A stretch of 64,000 nt of DNA, taken from NCBI GenBank assembly GCA_965248735.1, contig OZ252146.1:4092001-4156000 (forward strand), given 5' to 3'. Both the position numbers and the translations under genes were made by a program. This document shows positions 16,007-24,559 of this stretch, piece by piece (position 1 is the first letter of the stretch; each line of letters begins with the position of its first letter). A model generated the notes under the pieces. The model worked only from the letters and a program-made list of their open reading frames with translations, was not told the origin of the DNA and made no database searches. This stretch comes from Aldehydirespirator sp965248735 (lineage in GTDB: Bacteria; Actinomycetota; Acidimicrobiia; Acidimicrobiales; Aldehydirespiratoraceae).

Positions 16007-19000
16007 CAGTTCAGCTCCATCCAGCAGCGCAACTGAGGATCCGGCGCGTCCATGGGGGCGTTGACCCGCTTGAGGTACGTGTCGCGCACAAGGCGCAGAA
16101 CCTTGTCGCGCACCTGCTTGAGGGTGGCGCGCTCAGTGGTGCAGCGCCGGGGGGTGTTGGGCTTCGAGCGGATGCTCTCGATGATGTCACCGGGCGACTC
16201 AACGATTGAGTCCTCGCCCATGTCGTAGAGGTACCAGCGGGTGGGGCCGGCCTCCAGCGTGAACGCGCCGCTCTGCGCGTCCAATGCGGGAAGCGAGTAG
16301 CAGAAGAACACGCCGCGGGCACCCTTGGCGAGTTTGCGGCGGCCCGAGAACACCGAGCCGGGCAAGGCGTCCAAGCGCTCGGCCAGGTCGGGGTGGCGCT
16401 TGAGCAGGGCCTGATACTCCAAGTGCATCTCCTCGGCGGCGGTCCTGGTCCCCTCGTAGCTGGCGTTGAACTCGCGCAGCGGGTCGTAGGCGTCGTCGGG
16501 GCGCAGCAGCTTGCGGCCCTCGATGCCGAGAGTATGGGAGATCAGCAGCGTCTTGCCCGCGACCTTTTCATACAGCTCAAGGATCCTCTCGAGCTCGTCG
16601 GGAGGCAGGAAGTTCCAGAACCGCACAGTGCCGCGCTCTGCCGCCTTCTCGGGGTGGTCGACGGCCAGGCGCTGCTCCACGTCGGGGCTCATGCGACGGT
16701 CCACACGACCGATGCGCTGCATGAGCCGCACCGGGTTCCAGTGAAGGTCGTAGTTGACGAGCCTGGTGGCGTCTTGGAGGTTGAGCCCCTCCGACAGCAC
16801 GTCGGTGGAGACCAGCACCCGGATCTCGTGGAGGCCGTCGGCGGCGAGCTCCGCTGTGCTGCTGGCGTTGTAGTAGGGCGAGAACCGGCGGATCACCTCG
16901 GCACGGTCCACCTTGGAGCCGCTATCTATGCGGACGAGGCCGTCGACGCCTGCGGCGCGCAGGTGGGACTCCACGTAGCGGGCGGTGTCGGCGAATTCGG
17001 TGAACACCAGCACCTTGCGACCAGCCAGGTCCTTCGTGCGCAGCAGCCGGACCAGCTTGCGCACCTTGTCGTCCTGCTCCGGCGTCAGCCGACTGGCGGC
17101 GTCGAGGAAGCGGGCGATCTCGTCGAGGTCCTCGAACGTCTTGTCGAGTATGGCCGCCACGTCGTAGTCGCTGCGGGACAGCTCGGTCACCGCTTCCAGC
17201 AGCTCGGGCGGGATCACGTCCTCGTCTGCGTCGTCCTCGTCCGCTTCGCCGGTGCCGTCGAGATCGAGGCCGAGCTGGACCTCGGGCCGGAAACCGAGCA
17301 CGGCCGCGTGTCGACGCGTCCAGGCGTCGAAACGGTCGCGCTCAGCGCCCGGCTCGCTGTGGACCTCCACGAAGGCCAGCAGCTTGCGCATCAGCCGGTC
17401 CAGCGACTTCTCGAAGGCGTACACCGAGCTCTCGAAACGCTTGAGGAACATCGTGCGGATCAGGCCCACCACCTGGCGCTGGCGGTTCTCCTCCACGGGA
17501 TTGATGTCGTCGGGGCCGACGTAGTAGGCCAGCGGGTAGTAGATCGAGAGCGAGAACAGAGGCTGCTGGCGCCGGAAGGCCTTGTCGAACATGTCGAGCA
17601 CTTCCCGATACGACGAGCGGATCGAGTACTCGGCCACCTGTGGCGGCTTGCGCTCGGGGAACGCGGTCGACTCGCCGCGTTGCTGGATCTGGCTGGCCTT
17701 CGCATAGGACCGGCTGCGCTGCACGACCAGCGCCTTGAACACCTCGTCCGCGGCGAGCGCCTCTTGGGCTTCGGGGGTCATCCCCTCCGCGAAGGCTGAG
17801 CCGACGGCGTCGGTTGTCACCCCGCCGCCACGGGCAAGAGCGCTCTGAAGGACTCGCTCCATCACGTTGAAATGGCCCGAGAGGTTGTTCACGCCGAGGC
17901 TGCGGGCGAAGAAGGCCTCGTCGCCTCGGGTGAACAGCTCGGCCATGTGCCGGAAGTCGGCCAGACGGTTGTTGACCGGGGTGGCGGTGAGCAGGAACAT
18001 CAGCTTGGGCCGGACCGAGCCGTCCAGCATGTCGAACAGGCGCCAGTAGCGCGAGCGGCGGTCCTGCCCGTCGTCGCCGGGGCCGGTCCTGCCGCCGAGG
18101 CCGCGTCCCCCGTCGGCGGTGTCGTCGCCTCGGCTGCCGCGGTTGCGGAAATGGTGGGCCTCATCGACGATCACCGCGTCGGCCAGGTCGGTGATGCGCC
18201 GGAACCGCTCCGGGAAGTCGTTGCCTCGCCCGAGGTCGGTGTGGCTGAACACGCTGAGGCTGGAGAAGTCCGCACCCCCACCGACGCCGCCGATGTGGGG
18301 CAGCCACCGGCGCAGATGCGGCTCCCAAACGCCCTCGCGGGCCGCCTTGGGAGCGAACAGCACCACCCGCTTGTTCTCGTGCAGCACGAGCCGCTCGATC
18401 AACATAAGCCCCACGAACGTCTTGCCCAAGCCCACCCCGTCGCACAGGAAGGCCCCGCCGTGCTGGCGGCAGATCTTCATCAGCGACCAGTACGCCTCCT
18501 GCTGGTAGCGATCGAGTTGGCCGAACATGCGCGACTGCGACTCGTCCCACTCCCCCGCAGTGAGTTCACGGCCCCGGAAGAACTCGTGAAGCGCTCGGGT
18601 GTACACGTCGAACGGTGTGAACTCGGCGGTGTGGCGGGTGATGGCCCGCAGCACATCGGTGGTGACGTCCTCCGCCGCGGCCCAGTGCGTCTCGAACCAG
18701 TCCTGGAGTTGGGCGACCTCGCGGCCGCTCTGCACCTGGATGTTCAACTCGACGTTGCGGGTCAGCCCCGGCTTGGTGAAGTTGCTCGATCCCACCAGCG
18801 CCTGCGCTCCCACTACATCGAACTTGGCGTGGGTGATGTATGCCTTGGCGTGGAACTTGTTCCGCCGGTAAACCCGACACTCGATCCGGCCCTCAGCGAT
18901 GGCCTCCACCACGGCCTCTACACCCTCCAGGAACGGGTTCGGGCCCTTCTCGTGCTCCAGACTGTCATCGAGTCGGCCAACTCGTTGGCGCAGCGCCTCC

Positions 19001-19230
19001 TTGAAGACCTTGTGTGTTTGCAGCGACACCTCGTCGCCCATCAACAGGCGGATCTTCTCAAGCTGCTGCCACTTGCCGTCAAGAGCCAGCAGCGCCCCGA
19101 TCTCGAAGAACCCGGTGGCGATGTCGAATGATCGGGCCAGGTCGCTCCACTGGCGCAGGTACTCGAGACCCGTCCAGCCCGACACGCTGTTGTCGACGAT
19201 GAACAGGTCTCCGCCGCCCGCTTCGCTCAC
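16006..19230 (-). CDS. PLD-nuclease / SNF2-type helicase fusion
   Basis: 1074 residues from a GTG at 19230. The N-terminal ~190 residues are a phospholipase D-like nuclease with the HxK motif FHAKAYI (H127, K129) followed by GSSNFTKPGL. The rest is a superfamily 2 SNF2-like helicase: Walker A DGVGLGKT (264-271), the DEAH box VIVDEAHHFRNRG, LTATPVNN, then the second RecA lobe with VLVSTDVLSEGLNLQDAT and RLMQRIGRVDRR. It is the first gene of an operon with the N6-methyltransferase (one-base overlap). By analogy to DISARM (DrmD) and type ISP-like systems it is the restriction/translocation component. Here nuclease and motor are fused in one chain. Confidence 0.9.
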   Translation of the reverse strand: MSEAGGGDLFIVDNSVSGWTGLEYLRQWSDLARSFDIATGFFEIGALLALDGKWQQLEKIRLLMGDEVSLQTHKVFKEALRQRVGRLDDSLEHEKGPNPFLEGVEAVVEAIAEGRIECRVYRRNKFHAKAYITHAKFDVVGAQALVGSSNFTKPGLTRNVELNIQVQSGREVAQLQDWFETHWAAAEDVTTDVLRAITRHTAEFTPFDVYTRALHEFFRGRELTAGEWDESQSRMFGQLDRYQQEAYWSLMKICRQHGGAFLCDGVGLGKTFVGLMLIERLVLHENKRVVLFAPKAAREGVWEPHLRRWLPHIGGVGGGADFSSLSVFSHTDLGRGNDFPERFRRITDLADAVIVDEAHHFRNRGSRGDDTADGGRGLGGRTGPGDDGQDRRSRYWRLFDMLDGSVRPKLMFLLTATPVNNRLADFRHMAELFTRGDEAFFARSLGVNNLSGHFNVMERVLQSALARGGGVTTDAVGSAFAEGMTPEAQEALAADEVFKALVVQRSRSYAKASQIQQRGESTAFPERKPPQVAEYSIRSSYREVLDMFDKAFRRQQPLFSLSIYYPLAYYVGPDDINPVEENRQRQVVGLIRTMFLKRFESSVYAFEKSLDRLMRKLLAFVEVHSEPGAERDRFDAWTRRHAAVLGFRPEVQLGLDLDGTGEADEDDADEDVIPPELLEAVTELSRSDYDVAAILDKTFEDLDEIARFLDAASRLTPEQDDKVRKLVRLLRTKDLAGRKVLVFTEFADTARYVESHLRAAGVDGLVRIDSGSKVDRAEVIRRFSPYYNASSTAELAADGLHEIRVLVSTDVLSEGLNLQDATRLVNYDLHWNPVRLMQRIGRVDRRMSPDVEQRLAVDHPEKAAERGTVRFWNFLPPDELERILELYEKVAGKTLLISHTLGIEGRKLLRPDDAYDPLREFNASYEGTRTAAEEMHLEYQALLKRHPDLAERLDALPGSVFSGRRKLAKGARGVFFCYSLPALDAQSGAFTLEAGPTRWYLYDMGEDSIVESPGDIIESIRSKPNTPRRCTTERATLKQVRDKVLRLVRDTYLKRVNAPMDAPDPQLRCWMELN

Positions 19231-19297
19231 ATGACAGACCGTACCCCGCAGCTACGAGACACCCGCGGGAATCGTGGCAGTTGGGATCGCTGGCGGG

Positions 19298-19570
19298 TTA
19301 GTCGGTCGTGGCGGGCTTCGTACTCTGTTCGCCAAGTGCCTTGGAATGGTCCTGCGCGTCGGCATGGTTCCCAGCCAAGGCCGCGCCGGGTGCCTCTGAG
19401 GCAGCGGCCGCGGGCATGCCGACGTCCAGGAACCCCTCAATCCGGGCCAGCCGCTGCTCCACGCTGTCCAGGCGGTCGCGTAGCTTGTCGGTAATTCGCT
19501 GCTGGTGCCAGATAATGGCCAGCACAGCCAGCGCCACCGTCACTATCTGCGTGACCGCGTTGAGATCCAC
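19298..19570 (-). CDS. Small single-pass membrane protein (WHQQR family), copy 1
   Basis: 90 residues: an N-terminal membrane helix (TQIVTVALAVLAIIW), then the basic WHQQR, a short coiled coil (KLRDRLDSVEQRLARIEG), a FLDVGMP turn and a disordered tail. It is a paralogue of the next gene upstream (19579-19827): both share WHQQR, RLxRIEGxL and GMPxA. They are 8 bases apart and co-directional. Function unknown. They lie directly upstream of the helicase-methyltransferase operon with only 67 bases between, so co-transcription is possible. Confidence 0.65.
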   Translation of the reverse strand: MDLNAVTQIVTVALAVLAIIWHQQRITDKLRDRLDSVEQRLARIEGFLDVGMPAAAASEAPGAALAGNHADAQDHSKALGEQSTKPATTD

Positions 19571-19578
19571 GACTACGT

Positions 19579-19827
19579 CTAGTCCTGCTCGTCGGGCCTG
19601 CTGGGCCGGCTTGTCGTGCTTGCAGGGTCTGCCACCAGAAACGCTCCGGCCGTTCCCGTCGAGGAGGCCAGCGGCATCCCTATGCCCAGGTAGCCCTCGA
19701 TTCGGACCAAACGCTCACCGTTCTCACCAAGCCGCTTCAGAATTGCACGCTGCTGGTGCCAGAGCATGGCCAGCATCGCCATGAACGGCATCGCGAAGGC
19801 TGTGAGCACGGCGGCATCTGCATCCAC
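19579..19827 (-). CDS. Small single-pass membrane protein (WHQQR family), copy 2
   Basis: 82 residues with an N-terminal hydrophobic helix (VLTAFAMPFMAMLAMLW), WHQQR, a short amphipathic helix (ERLVRIEGYLGIGMP) and a polar tail. It is clearly related to the downstream copy at 19298. The pair looks like a tandem duplication with divergence concentrated in the tail. No enzymatic motif is visible. Possible roles include a membrane-anchored coiled-coil partner or a toxin-like small protein; the sequence does not decide. Confidence 0.65.
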   Translation of the reverse strand: MDADAAVLTAFAMPFMAMLAMLWHQQRAILKRLGENGERLVRIEGYLGIGMPLASSTGTAGAFLVADPASTTSRPSRPDEQD

Positions 19828-19899
19828 AACTCAAATCTAGCGAGATTCGAGCTGTCTTGCAATTCAACAACATGAAACTTATTGATCTGTTGTCTCGAT

Positions 19900-21357
19900 T
19901 CAGGCTCGCATGCGGTCGCCGTCGGGGTCCCATAGGCAGCCCGACACCAGCGTCGCTCTCCGGCGGGTGCCGACTAGCTCTATCTCGAAGCGGCCCGTCG
20001 ACTCGGCCAACTCCGCGGGGACGTAGCCCATGGCTACCGACGCGTCGCTGTGGTGGGCGTAGCCGCCTGACGTGACCCAGCCCACGACCTCGCCATCGTG
20101 CCACACCGGCTCGTCGCCGATGACGTCGACCGCCTCGTCGCCCTCGCCGGTCTCGACGGTCCAGGTGCAGAGCCGCAGGCCGGTCGCCGCTACCCCGCCA
20201 TCGGGGCCGGTCTCGCCGTGCTTGGCCAGCGCGTCGCGGCCCACGAAGTCCTTCTCCATGCGCACGAAGCGGCCCAGGCCGGCCTCGAACGGGTCGTAGT
20301 CGGGCCGGTACTCCCGGGCCCAGGACCCGAACCCCTTCTCCAGGCGTAGCGAGTTCAGCGCGTGCAGCCCGAACAGCTCCAGCCCGTGCGCGGCCCCCGC
20401 GGACCGCAGGAGGTCGAACACGTAGCGCTGGTAGCGAGCCAGCATCCACAGCTCGTAGCCCAGGTCTCCGGTGAAGCTGATGCGCCCGCACCACACCGGG
20501 GCCAGGCCCACATCCATCTCACCGAACGCCATAAACCTCATGCCGTGCGCCGACACATCAGCGTCGGTGACGTCGGCCAGCAGTGCCCTCGACGCAGGCC
20601 CGGCGATGGCCAGACCGCACATCTCCGCCCCCAGCGTCCGGTAGCTCACCGATCCGTCCTCGGGCAGGTGGGCGTCGAACCAGCGCTCGTAGTAGCGCTC
20701 GGCGACACCGGAGCCGAACAGCACGAACCGCTCGCCGTCGCGCACGTTGGCCGTGACCCCACCGACCACGGTGCCCGCGGGCCCCTCGGCCCGCCCCGGC
20801 GCGGCCAGCAGGCAGGCCACGGTCAGGTCGCCGATGAGGTTGCCCGCCGGATTGGTCATCGGCGTGAGCGCCATGCGGCCCGGCATCGGGATCCGCCCCG
20901 CCAGCAGCCGGTCGAGCCATGCCCTGGTCCCCGGTCCCTCCACCAGGAACTTGGCGAAACCGGTGGTCTCGATCAGGCAGACGCCGGCCCGCACTGCCAG
21001 CGTCTCGGCCCGCACCCGGCTCCAAGCGTTGGAGCGCCCGAAGGTGACCTCCTCGATCGGCTCAAGGCCCGGAGCCTGGAACCACAGCGCCGACTCCAGG
21101 CCGAAGGCGTCACCGAACACGGCATTGGCCTCCACCAGCCGGTCATAGATCGGCGACGTCTGCACGCCGCGCCCCGCGGGCAGGAACTCGTTGGGGAACG
21201 TGATCCGAAACCGGCGCGAGTAGTTCTCCCGCACCTTGGTGTTGGTGTAGGTGAGCGTGGCGTGGTCGGGCCAGAACGCTGCCAATTCGCCCCCAGCGAA
21301 CGCCTCCCCACCGAACTGGCAGCAAGACACCACCCATAGGGGCCAGAACGCTGCCAA
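19900..21357 (-). CDS. GcvT/DMGDH C-terminal-type aminomethyltransferase, 5'-truncated
   Basis: From about residue 40 (RENYSRRFRITFPNEFLPAG) the sequence matches the C-terminal half of dimethylglycine/sarcosine dehydrogenase-like proteins: the linker (TSPIYDRLVEANAVFGDAFG) and the tetrahydrofolate-binding GcvT fold through the C-terminal SGCLWDPDGDRMRA. In the family this half takes one-carbon units from the amine oxidised by an N-terminal FAD domain. That domain (about 370 residues) is missing. The frame upstream runs into a 40-bp direct repeat, and no good start codon or ribosome site is seen (only TTG or internal GTG). It is probably a truncated remnant, though the 450-residue body is intact. 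It neighbours a Rieske oxygenase and MttB. Confidence 0.72.
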   Translation of the reverse strand: MAAFWPLWVVSCCQFGGEAFAGGELAAFWPDHATLTYTNTKVRENYSRRFRITFPNEFLPAGRGVQTSPIYDRLVEANAVFGDAFGLESALWFQAPGLEPIEEVTFGRSNAWSRVRAETLAVRAGVCLIETTGFAKFLVEGPGTRAWLDRLLAGRIPMPGRMALTPMTNPAGNLIGDLTVACLLAAPGRAEGPAGTVVGGVTANVRDGERFVLFGSGVAERYYERWFDAHLPEDGSVSYRTLGAEMCGLAIAGPASRALLADVTDADVSAHGMRFMAFGEMDVGLAPVWCGRISFTGDLGYELWMLARYQRYVFDLLRSAGAAHGLELFGLHALNSLRLEKGFGSWAREYRPDYDPFEAGLGRFVRMEKDFVGRDALAKHGETGPDGGVAATGLRLCTWTVETGEGDEAVDVIGDEPVWHDGEVVGWVTSGGYAHHSDASVAMGYVPAELAESTGRFEIELVGTRRRATLVSGCLWDPDGDRMRA

Positions 21358-21379
21358 TTCGCCTCCAGCGAACGCCTCC
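21268..21379. repeat. Pair of 40-bp direct repeats at the broken 5' end of the GcvT-like gene
   Basis: Two nearly identical copies at 21268-21307 and 21339-21379, each reading GGGCCAGAACGCTGCC then AATTCGCC, one variable base, CCAGCGAACGCCTCC. They are separated by 31 bases. They coincide with the point where similarity of the GcvT-like protein to its family stops. Deletion of the FAD-domain coding region by recombination between such repeats is a plausible history. Confidence 0.75.
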
Positions 21380-21414
21380 GCTGGGACACGGTGGAACTCA
21401 CGGCGGCGTGAGGT

Positions 21415-22689
21415 CTAGCGTGCCCAAGTTCCGGACGACTCGATGGCCGGCGGGGCGGGATTGGGCCCGCAGCCGTAGCGCTCACCGTCGCCGGGGCCGT
21501 CGCCAGACGGCACGGTCAGCCCGGTGGCGAGCGAGTCGGCGGTAAGGCAGTCGGCCACAATGTTGTGGAAGCGGTGCAGCGGCTCCTCGAAGCGCGGCGA
21601 CAGCGGCCCGGGCGGTGCGCCGCCGAGGGCCAGCCCCCGCTGGCCCCGCTCGCAGATGTCGATGTCCTCGCTGTTGATCTCGATCCAGAACTTGAGGGTC
21701 TCGGCCGCGGCGTCGCCGAAGGACTCCGCCGGCGTGGACCCCGGCAGCAGCAGAGTGCAGTGCTCTCGAGTCGAACCCGATGACAGGGGCTCGAGCCGGG
21801 TCACGAAGGCGTGGCCGGGCAGCACGGCCAGCAGCAGGTTGGGGAACACGGCCACGAACCGGCCGCTCACAGAGTCGGAGCTGTCGAGCCCCGCCGCGGG
21901 CGGCAGCACTAGCCAGTCGTCGCGCTCGTCGCTCGACACCGGCGTGGTGGTCTGGCCGCAGTACAGGCCCGGCCCCTGGTAGCGGTAGTGGTCGCGCACC
22001 CGCGACACCCGAGACAGCTCAGGATGCACCCAGGCCAGGTGGTAGTACTCCTGGAAGTTCTCGGTGATCAGCTTCCAGTTGGCGGCCACGTCGAAGCTGC
22101 ATCGCTCGTGGACGTACCAGCGGTCGAACCCGTAGCCGGCCATCCGCTCGGGCAGGTCGCCGAGCCATTCGGCCAGCGGCGGCGTGTGCTCGTCCAGGCA
22201 CACGAACACGTCCATTCCCCACGACTCCGCCCGCACCGGCAGCAGGGAGAACTCCCCCGCGTCGAAGTCGGGCCGGGGCACCTCGTCGAATAGCGGGGTG
22301 GCCACCAGGGAGCCGTCCAAGGCGTATCCCCAGCGGTGGTAGGGACAGCGGATCATCCGCGACACGGCGCAATCCTCGGAGGCCAACTCCGTGCCCCGGT
22401 GACGGCACGAGTTGACGAAGCCCCGCAGCACGCCGTCCCGGTCGCGGGTGATCAGCACCGACGTGCCGCCCACGGTGCGCACCAGCAGGCGGCCCGGCTC
22501 GGCCACGTCGGCCGCGGAGCCCACCGCTACCCAGGCCCGGCCGAACAGACGATCCTGCTCCACCTCGAAGAAGCCATCGTCGGTGTAGGCGACGGGCTGG
22601 AGCCCAGTCGCCTGCTCCAGCGGCCGGTGGGTGCCCCACCAGAAGTCGTCCGATGTGAAGTCTCCGTCAAGGGCGGATGCCTGTCCCAT
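21415..22689 (-). CDS. Rieske non-heme iron oxygenase, alpha subunit (GbcA/CntA-like)
   Basis: 424 residues from the ATG at 22689. The Rieske [2Fe-2S] site is CRHRG...CPYHRW (C95, H97, C115, H118). The mononuclear iron site lies in NWKLITENFQEYYHLAWVHP. The domain order is that of ring-hydroxylating oxygenase alpha subunits, and relatives include glycine betaine monooxygenase and carnitine monooxygenase. The MttB-like and DMGDH-type neighbours favour N-demethylation of a quaternary or tertiary amine over ring hydroxylation. No reductase gene is adjacent, so electrons must come from elsewhere. The frame is open 28 codons upstream, but the chosen start gives the usual N-terminal length. Confidence 0.85.
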   Translation of the reverse strand: MGQASALDGDFTSDDFWWGTHRPLEQATGLQPVAYTDDGFFEVEQDRLFGRAWVAVGSAADVAEPGRLLVRTVGGTSVLITRDRDGVLRGFVNSCRHRGTELASEDCAVSRMIRCPYHRWGYALDGSLVATPLFDEVPRPDFDAGEFSLLPVRAESWGMDVFVCLDEHTPPLAEWLGDLPERMAGYGFDRWYVHERCSFDVAANWKLITENFQEYYHLAWVHPELSRVSRVRDHYRYQGPGLYCGQTTTPVSSDERDDWLVLPPAAGLDSSDSVSGRFVAVFPNLLLAVLPGHAFVTRLEPLSSGSTREHCTLLLPGSTPAESFGDAAAETLKFWIEINSEDIDICERGQRGLALGGAPPGPLSPRFEEPLHRFHNIVADCLTADSLATGLTVPSGDGPGDGERYGCGPNPAPPAIESSGTWAR

Positions 22690-22752
22690 GGCGCGAAGTA
22701 CACCACGGCCGCCCATGTGCCTGCAACGCTCCAGCCAAGACTGCCTCGCCCG

Positions 22753-22894
22753 TCTCCAGCGTTGTGGTTGCAAGAACCGGTCACGATGGCCAAAAAGCGC
22801 ACACAGAATGGGCGGCAGCCAGGCCGCAGCCGCCCTCCAGCGTTCTGATTGCAGGAACCGGTCACTATTGCCAAGAAGCGCACACAGAATGGGC
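22753..22894. repeat. Pair of ~58-bp direct repeats upstream of the Rieske gene
   Basis: Copies at about 22753-22811 and 22836-22894 share TCCAGCGTT, GGTTGCAAGAACCGGTCAC (second copy GATTGCAGGAACCGGTCAC) and AAGCGCACACAGAATGGG, at a spacing of 83 bases. They fill most of the gap between the Rieske and MttB-like genes (22690-22961), which holds no gene. They may be operators for these catabolic genes or a dispersed repeat. Confidence 0.75.
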
Positions 22895-22961
22895 CGACGG
22901 TTGGGCGGCCGGCGGCCAGGCCGCGCGTCTGACAGGCATGGACAGCACGGACGGCTCCGGC

Positions 22962-24497
22962 CTAGAAGTCGGTCTCGACCCCGCCCTCGGCTATGCGCCG
23001 GTCGGTGAAGTCGTCGAGCTCGGCCCGTACGTCATCGGCCAGCGCGGGCGGCTCGTAGGCGTCGAGCAGCTCGGCCACCAGGCGCTCGGCGTGATCGAGG
23101 GCGGTGGGCGAGCCGGCCTCCTCCCAGGACTCGAAGTTGCGCCAGTCCGACACCATCGGCTTGAAGAACGCATCGCGGAAACGGGCCAGGGTGTGGGCCG
23201 TGCCGAAGAAATGGCCGCCCGGACCGACCTCGGCGATGACGTCCACCGCCAACGAGTCGGCGTCGGTGGCCAGCGGCTTCAAGAACGCCCCGACCATGCC
23301 GAGAAGGTCGGCGTCGATAACCATCTTCTCGAAGCAGGCCTGCAGCCCGCCCTCCATCCAGCCCGCGCCGTGCATCACCATGTTGGCGCCGCCCATGACC
23401 ACGGCCCACAGCGAGAACACGCTCTCATACGCGGCCTGGGCATCCACCGCGTTGGCCGCGCACGCATTCGACGACCGGTACGGGATCTCGTAGCGCCGGG
23501 CCAGCTGACCGCCGAGCAGCACGGCCTGCATGTACTCGGGGGTGCCGAAGGCCGGAGCGCCCGACTGCATGTCGACATTGGAGGTGAACCCGCCGTACAT
23601 CGCAGGCGAGCCGGGCCTCACCAGCTGGGTGAAGGCGATCCCGGCCAGGGCCTCGGCGTTCTGCTGCACCACCGCGCCGGCCACAGTCACCGGCGCCATC
23701 GCCCCGGCCAGCGTGAACGGGGTGACCACCACCACCTGGTTGCGGGCCGAGAACTGCAGGATCCCCTCCAGCATGGGCGTGTCCAGGCGCAGCGGCGAGT
23801 TGCAGTTCACCACGGTGAAGATCGACGGCTGCGCCTCAAGGTCGTCGTGGGTGACGCCCCGCACGATGCGCACCATCTCCAGGCAGTCCTGGTTGCGCTG
23901 GGCGCCGAGCGAGTAGCAGTGGATGGCCTTGCGTGACAGAGTCAGCAGATCGCGGGTGGCGACGAGATGGCGAAACGAGGAGTGGACGTCAACCGGTTCC
24001 ACCGGGTAGCCGCCCGTGTGCGACACCGAGTTGAGCACCTCGCTGAGCATCACCAGGCGGCGGAAGTCCTCACGGTTGCCTGTGCGGCGACCGCCAGACC
24101 GGTCGGCCACGTTCGGAGGGCTCGCCACCGCCGAGAAGGCCACGCTGCGCCCGCCCATGGGCAGGTGCCGGGCCGGATCGGGGGCGTGCAGGACGAACTC
24201 TGAAGGCGCGGTGGACACCAGCTCGATGACCATCTCAGGGTCGAAGCGCACCCGCTCCCCGTCGACATCAGCGCCCGCTTCGGCCCACATCCGCCGCGCC
24301 GTCGGATGCAGGAAGTCCATGCCGGTGTCGCGCAGCACCGTGAGCGAGGCCTCGTGAATGGCCTCCAGCTCGTCGTCGCTCACGATTCGCGTGGGCTCGA
24401 AGCGGCGCTCATGCAATCGCCACGGCGGCTGGACCGGCCCTGAGGGCCTCTCGTCGACGTTCTGCCGGGGACGGCGGCGGCGACGCTCAGTGCTCAT
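22962..24497 (-). CDS. Trimethylamine methyltransferase (MttB) family protein, non-pyrrolysine
   Basis: 511 residues, the usual size of the COG5598 MttB superfamily. Visible family features include the N-terminal helical region (EAIHEASLTVLRDTGMDFLH), GNREDFRRLVMLSEVLNSV, the barrel segments (IFTVVNCNSPLRLDTPMLEG, VVVTPFTLAGAMAPVT) and GGHFFGTAHTLARF near the C-terminus. No in-frame TAG is present, so it is not a pyrrolysine trimethylamine enzyme. Non-pyrrolysine members (MtgB, MtpB, MtcB) demethylate betaine-type substrates onto a corrinoid protein or serve related chemistry. No corrinoid protein gene is nearby, so the acceptor is unknown. The start at 24497 (TERRRRRPRQNVDE) gives a basic, probably disordered N-terminus. 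Confidence 0.88.
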   Translation of the reverse strand: MSTERRRRRPRQNVDERPSGPVQPPWRLHERRFEPTRIVSDDELEAIHEASLTVLRDTGMDFLHPTARRMWAEAGADVDGERVRFDPEMVIELVSTAPSEFVLHAPDPARHLPMGGRSVAFSAVASPPNVADRSGGRRTGNREDFRRLVMLSEVLNSVSHTGGYPVEPVDVHSSFRHLVATRDLLTLSRKAIHCYSLGAQRNQDCLEMVRIVRGVTHDDLEAQPSIFTVVNCNSPLRLDTPMLEGILQFSARNQVVVVTPFTLAGAMAPVTVAGAVVQQNAEALAGIAFTQLVRPGSPAMYGGFTSNVDMQSGAPAFGTPEYMQAVLLGGQLARRYEIPYRSSNACAANAVDAQAAYESVFSLWAVVMGGANMVMHGAGWMEGGLQACFEKMVIDADLLGMVGAFLKPLATDADSLAVDVIAEVGPGGHFFGTAHTLARFRDAFFKPMVSDWRNFESWEEAGSPTALDHAERLVAELLDAYEPPALADDVRAELDDFTDRRIAEGGVETDF

Positions 24498-24559
24498 TCC
24501 CGCAGGCTAGTGCGCTGTCCGCCAGCTATCACGCCGATGCACGTGCATAGTTATTGAGT

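Noticed and set aside
8420..19230. A complete DISARM or BREX system
   Set aside because: No DrmA, DrmB, DrmC, PglZ or BrxL/BrxC-like genes are present; only a two-gene helicase-methyltransferase unit and a separate C5-methyltransferase unit are seen.
22962..24497. Pyrrolysine-containing trimethylamine methyltransferase
   Set aside because: No in-frame TAG interrupts the gene, so it is a non-pyrrolysine MttB homologue.
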